From: Planococcaceae bacterium UBA3370
Lineage (GTDB): Bacteria > Bacillota > Bacilli > Bacillales_A > Planococcaceae
Reading direction: 5' to 3'
Assembly: GCA_002360295.1 (NCBI GenBank)
Contig: DEQI01000036.1
Location: 1 to 8,410 of the forward strand
Length of the DNA: 8,410 nucleotides
Within the stretch, counting starts at the first letter, position 1, and the number at the start of each line of letters is the position of its first letter. Both the position numbers and the translations under genes were made by a program. Shown here piece after piece: positions 6,483 through 8,410 of this stretch. The notes under the pieces are model-generated. The model did no database searches. It saw only the letters and a list, made by a program, of their open reading frames with translations, and was not told the DNA's origin.

Positions 6483-6650
6483 ATGAAAGTTAAAGTGCTT
6501 ATTGATTGTATGGGAATTGATTACGATTTAAAAGCAGGAGATACAGCAGAATTGAATGAAAAATTAGCACAAAAGCTGATTAAATTCAATTATGTTGAGG
6601 AATTAAAGACTACTAGATCACGTTCAACTAAAGAGAAGGTGGAAAAATGA
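6483..6650 (+). CDS. small head-module protein, 55 aa, function unknown
   Basis: A short gene in the gap between the capsid and connector genes. It begins at ATG 6483 behind GAAGGTGA (6469-6476, 6-base gap) and ends at TGA 6648-6650. The stop overlaps the start of the gp6-like gene as ATGA. The product MKVKVLIDCMGIDYDLKAGD... has a short strand-rich N-terminus, then LNEKLAQKLIKFNYVEEL (24-41), and a basic, charged tail (TTRSRSTKEKVEK). Small proteins of the form 'strand, KAGD, L..KLI..NYVE' are common directly after the capsid gene in siphoviruses and myoviruses of Gram-positive bacteria. Their role is unproven, and minor head or connector-associated functions are guesses. The SD, the overlap and the length of the open frame make it a real gene. 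Confidence 0.8.
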   Translation: MKVKVLIDCMGIDYDLKAGDTAELNEKLAQKLIKFNYVEELKTTRSRSTKEKVEK

Positions 6651-6943
6651 TTGTTTCTTTAGCTGAAGTGAAAGAATGGCTACGTATTGACGGAGAAGAT
6701 GATGATACAACCTTACAGATGCTTATCAATGTTTCTGAAAACTATTTAAAAAAAGCAACAGGAAAAGTCTTTGATGAAACGAATGAAGATGCAAAATTGT
6801 TATGCTTAGTTCTTATTACCGATTGGTTTGAAAATAGAGAATTTGTGGGGAAAGTTGATAATGTTAGATACGTAGTCAAAAGCATTTTAATGCAACTGGA
6901 ATACGGAAGTGATGAAAATGAATCCAGCCGATCTACGCCATAG
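6647..6943 (+). CDS. head-tail connector protein, HK97 gp6-like
   Basis: The adaptor ring binds under the portal after packaging and begins the neck to which the tail attaches. The 98 aa match the gp6/Phage_connect_1 family: N-terminal VSLAEVKEWLRIDGEDDDTTLQ (3-24), then a helical core with LINVSENYLKKATGK (26-40) and LLCLVLITDWFENRE (51-65), and a C-terminal helix VKSILMQLEYG (77-87). The start ATG overlaps the stop of the 55-aa gene (ATGA), with AAGGTGG upstream. The last 26 bases overlap the next gene. The tail after residue 87 (SDENESSRSTP) is encoded in the overlap and looks unstructured. Confidence 0.88.
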   Translation: MIVSLAEVKEWLRIDGEDDDTTLQMLINVSENYLKKATGKVFDETNEDAKLLCLVLITDWFENREFVGKVDNVRYVVKSILMQLEYGSDENESSRSTP

Positions 6944-7247
6944 GATTGAAATACACGGCAATATAAAAGGAACTAATGAATTAGGTGAAGTATCATATAG
7001 TTTTGGAAAAATAAAAACTATTTGGGCTGCTATCATTCCACAAACAGGCACATTGCAGAAACAACAGGCTGATACGATTTTGACTAATGTCACTCATAAA
7101 ATTATTGTTCGTTATTCTACAGGTAAGGATATTACAAAAAATATGCAAATCTACTTCAAAGGTCATAGGTTTGAAGTCAAATACATTTTGAATCCATATT
7201 TTCGCAATGAGACACTTGAAATCTTTTGTCAGGAGTTGATGGAATAA
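6918..7247 (+). CDS. phage head closure protein (SPP1 gp16 / head-tail joining family)
   Basis: This protein closes the connector after packaging and offers the surface for tail docking. The 109-aa product fits the Phage_H_T_join family: MNPADLRHRIEI at the N-terminus, then a beta-rich body with the conserved FGKIKTIWAAIIPQTGTLQ (about 31-49), THKIIVRYSTGK (59-70) and the C-terminal IYFKGHRFEVKYILNPY (76-92), ending in LEIFCQELME. ATG 6918 is chosen because GGAAG (6905-6909) lies 8 bases upstream. ATG 6912, adding MK, is an alternative. GTG 6909 is not supported. It overlaps the gp6 gene by 26 bases and the gp10 gene by one base (TAATG), so translation is probably coupled. Confidence 0.9.
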   Translation: MNPADLRHRIEIHGNIKGTNELGEVSYSFGKIKTIWAAIIPQTGTLQKQQADTILTNVTHKIIVRYSTGKDITKNMQIYFKGHRFEVKYILNPYFRNETLEIFCQELME

Positions 7248-7708
7248 TGGCAATTGAAGGTTTAACCGACTTGCAAAAAGATTTATTAGACGTTGCTAAC
7301 AGGAAACTGCCAAAAGAAAGTGTAAAAATCATGCGTAAGGTAGGTAGTAAAGCACGTACGCAAGTTGCTAGAAAAGCAAGGCAAGAAGTTAAAAAAGAAA
7401 CGGGCAACTATCATAAGAAATGGAAACGGGGTAAAGTTTTCAAAGGTCTTAGTGGCGAGATGGTTGTTCGTGTTATCAATTCCAGTCCACACGCGCATTT
7501 AATTGAACATGGACATAGACAAGTGATGAATCCTCCTAAATCAGAAGGTAGAGGCGTTATTCCAGGGAAAGGAATAGGGGAAGAAGTTGGGTTTGTACAT
7601 GGTAAAAAGGTTCTGGATAAAGGTATGAGGGAATTTGAAGCTAGTGGGCAATATGAAAATATGCTATCTGATTGGTTAGATGAATTATTAAGGGATGGCA
7701 AACTATGA
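7247..7708 (+). CDS. HK97 gp10-like neck/tail-completion protein
   Basis: HK97 gp10-family proteins act at the head-tail interface. This 153-aa product shows the family pattern: an N-terminal helix (IEGLTDLQKDLLDVANRKLP), a very basic helix (KVGSKARTQVARKARQEVKK, about 32-51), then the core motif VRVINSSPHAHLIEHGHRQV (74-93) followed by a Gly-rich loop and FVHGKKVLDKGMREFEASGQ (115-134). The C-terminus MLSDWLDELLRDGKL is an amphipathic helix. The start at ATG 7247 shares a base with the previous stop (TAATG). AGGAG at 7231-7235 serves as SD, though its 11-base gap is long. An in-frame TTG at 7226 would extend it by 7 residues but has no support. The stop overlaps the next start as ATGA. Confidence 0.9.
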   Translation: MAIEGLTDLQKDLLDVANRKLPKESVKIMRKVGSKARTQVARKARQEVKKETGNYHKKWKRGKVFKGLSGEMVVRVINSSPHAHLIEHGHRQVMNPPKSEGRGVIPGKGIGEEVGFVHGKKVLDKGMREFEASGQYENMLSDWLDELLRDGKL

Positions 7709-8145
7709 TTACCTATAAAGATATTAAAATAGCCGTTAATACACTTTTAACGAAAGAATTTGGAATTGAAATTAATAGTAATGACGTTCAAGAGGGTTTT
7801 ATCAGACCTTCTTTTTTTGTGTCGTTAGATAATCCGACGCGATCAAGCACACTAACACAAGTAGAACGATCATTGACTATTCGAATCAATTATTTTCCGT
7901 CGGATCGTTACGGGAATTCTATCGAATTAATGGACATGCAGGAACAGTTGGAAAGTCTATTTGATGTAAAACTGCCTGTAAAAGATAGGCGATTTAATAT
8001 TGTTGAAGTCACTTCAACTGTTACAGATGGTGTACTTGATTTTTCGTTTGATATTGAGTTTTCAGACGCAAAAGAGATTTCCTATGAGGAACAAAACAGT
8101 CATCCAATTGAAATGATGCAAACGTTAGATATACAGAAAGGGTGA
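7705..8145 (+). CDS. phage tail terminator family protein
   Basis: Tail terminators cap the tail tube at the head-proximal end and set its length before it joins the head. The 146-aa protein has the layout of the tail terminator-like family found before the sheath gene in PBSX-like myovirus clusters: an N-terminal ITYKDIKIAVNTLLTKEFGI helix, then IRPSFFVSLDN (33-43), a strand pair including LTIRINYFPSD (57-67), MDMQEQLESLFD (76-87) and VTDGVLDFSFDIEF (106-119). The start overlaps the gp10-like stop (ATGA). No separate SD is obvious, so coupling is likely. The next gene, the sheath, starts 5 bases after the stop. The assignment rests on general pattern and position. Confidence 0.82.
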   Translation: MITYKDIKIAVNTLLTKEFGIEINSNDVQEGFIRPSFFVSLDNPTRSSTLTQVERSLTIRINYFPSDRYGNSIELMDMQEQLESLFDVKLPVKDRRFNIVEVTSTVTDGVLDFSFDIEFSDAKEISYEEQNSHPIEMMQTLDIQKG

Positions 8146-8150
8146 ATTGA

Positions 8151-8410
8151 ATGGGTTTACCAGAAATTAATGTTGAATTTAAGGGACAAGCTACAAGTGC
8201 AGTTTCTCGAAGTTCACAAGGTATCGTTGCGTTAATTTTACGCGACACAACAAATCCATTGTTAAAAGCATCGATGGAATATAAAACAATTGAAGATGTA
8301 AAAAAAGTTGATTTTACAACAGAAAATTATGGACATATCGAGCGTGCATTTTTAGGTTCGCCATCAAAAGTAATTGTGGAAGTACTAAAAAATGCTAGTG
8401 AAACACCTGA
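8151..8410 (+). CDS. phage tail sheath protein (partial, N-terminus only)
   Basis: The sheath forms the outer tube of a contractile tail, which shortens to drive the inner tube into the host envelope. Only the first 86 residues lie in the window and the frame is open at its right edge. They begin MGLPEINVEFKGQATSAVSR and continue GIVALILRD, close to the known start of Bacillota sheath proteins of the PBSX XkdK type (IGLP.I...FK..A.TA..R...GIV..ILRD). A following YKTIEDV and ERAFLGSPSKVIVEVLK fit the same N-terminal domain. ATG 8151 is preceded by AAAGGGTGA (8137-8145). Its presence means the phage has a contractile tail. Confidence 0.88.
   Translation, partial: MGLPEINVEFKGQATSAVSRSSQGIVALILRDTTNPLLKASMEYKTIEDVKKVDFTTENYGHIERAFLGSPSKVIVEVLKNASETP

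Noticed and set aside
7226..7246. TTG start for the gp10-like protein, seven residues upstream
   Set aside because: It lies within the previous gene and has no SD. The TAATG start at 7247 gives the usual family N-terminus.
7411..7701. 96-aa minus-strand frame opposite the gp10-like gene
   Set aside because: It overlaps a recognised family in full and lacks a ribosome site. Its Ser/Pro/Cys-rich composition reflects reverse reading. The minus-strand frames at 71-328, 3297-3551, 3942-4181, 5398-5652, 6887-7093, 6993-7253, 7177-7407, 7286-7498 and 8021-8248 were rejected for the same reasons.
1..8410. Defence island, CRISPR array, insertion sequence, tRNA or attachment site
   Set aside because: No spaced direct repeats, transposase, tRNA cloverleaf or integrase was found. 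Every sizeable gene but two fits a known phage head, packaging or neck role.

Overview
The window is the packaging, head and connector part of the late region of a tailed phage, most likely a prophage of a low-GC Gram-positive bacterium (Bacillota). The DNA is AT-rich by eye. Nearly all genes lie on the + strand, tightly spaced or overlapping. Several start behind a Shine-Dalgarno (SD) sequence of the AAAGGAGGTGA kind that closely matches the Bacillota 16S 3' end. The protein families are those of Bacillus, Listeria, Enterococcus and Clostridium phages. I cannot name the genus.

Layout, left to right. A fragment of an upstream gene (to 65) is followed by a possible terminator and a 104-aa protein I do not recognise (132-446). 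Next comes the DNA-packaging block: an HNH endonuclease (462-830), a 103-base gap that looks like a cohesive-end (cos) site, a P27-family small terminase (934-1389) and the large terminase (1395-3107). A small two-helix membrane protein (3120-3314) separates packaging from the head block: HK97-type portal (3331-4545), ClpP-like prohead protease (4561-5301) and HK97-fold major capsid protein with its own N-terminal scaffold domain (5332-6435). A hairpin with a T tract lies on each side of the capsid gene. The connector block follows: a 55-aa protein (6483-6650), gp6-like connector (6647-6943), head-closure protein (6918-7247), HK97 gp10-like protein (7247-7708) and a tail-terminator-family protein (7705-8145). 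The window ends inside a tail sheath gene (8151 onward).

How they work together. The small terminase selects phage DNA. The large terminase cuts it, probably with the HNH protein at cos, and pumps it through the portal into a prohead built from the capsid protein. The protease removes the capsid scaffold domain. The connector proteins then seal the filled head and join it to the tail. The sheath shows that the tail is contractile, so this is an HK97-type head on a PBSX-like myovirus tail.

This is a largely standard late module, and I see no undescribed defence or mobile system. The points most worth a second look are the candidate cos site, the paired hairpins around the capsid gene, the small membrane protein between terminase and portal, and the unidentified 104-aa protein.
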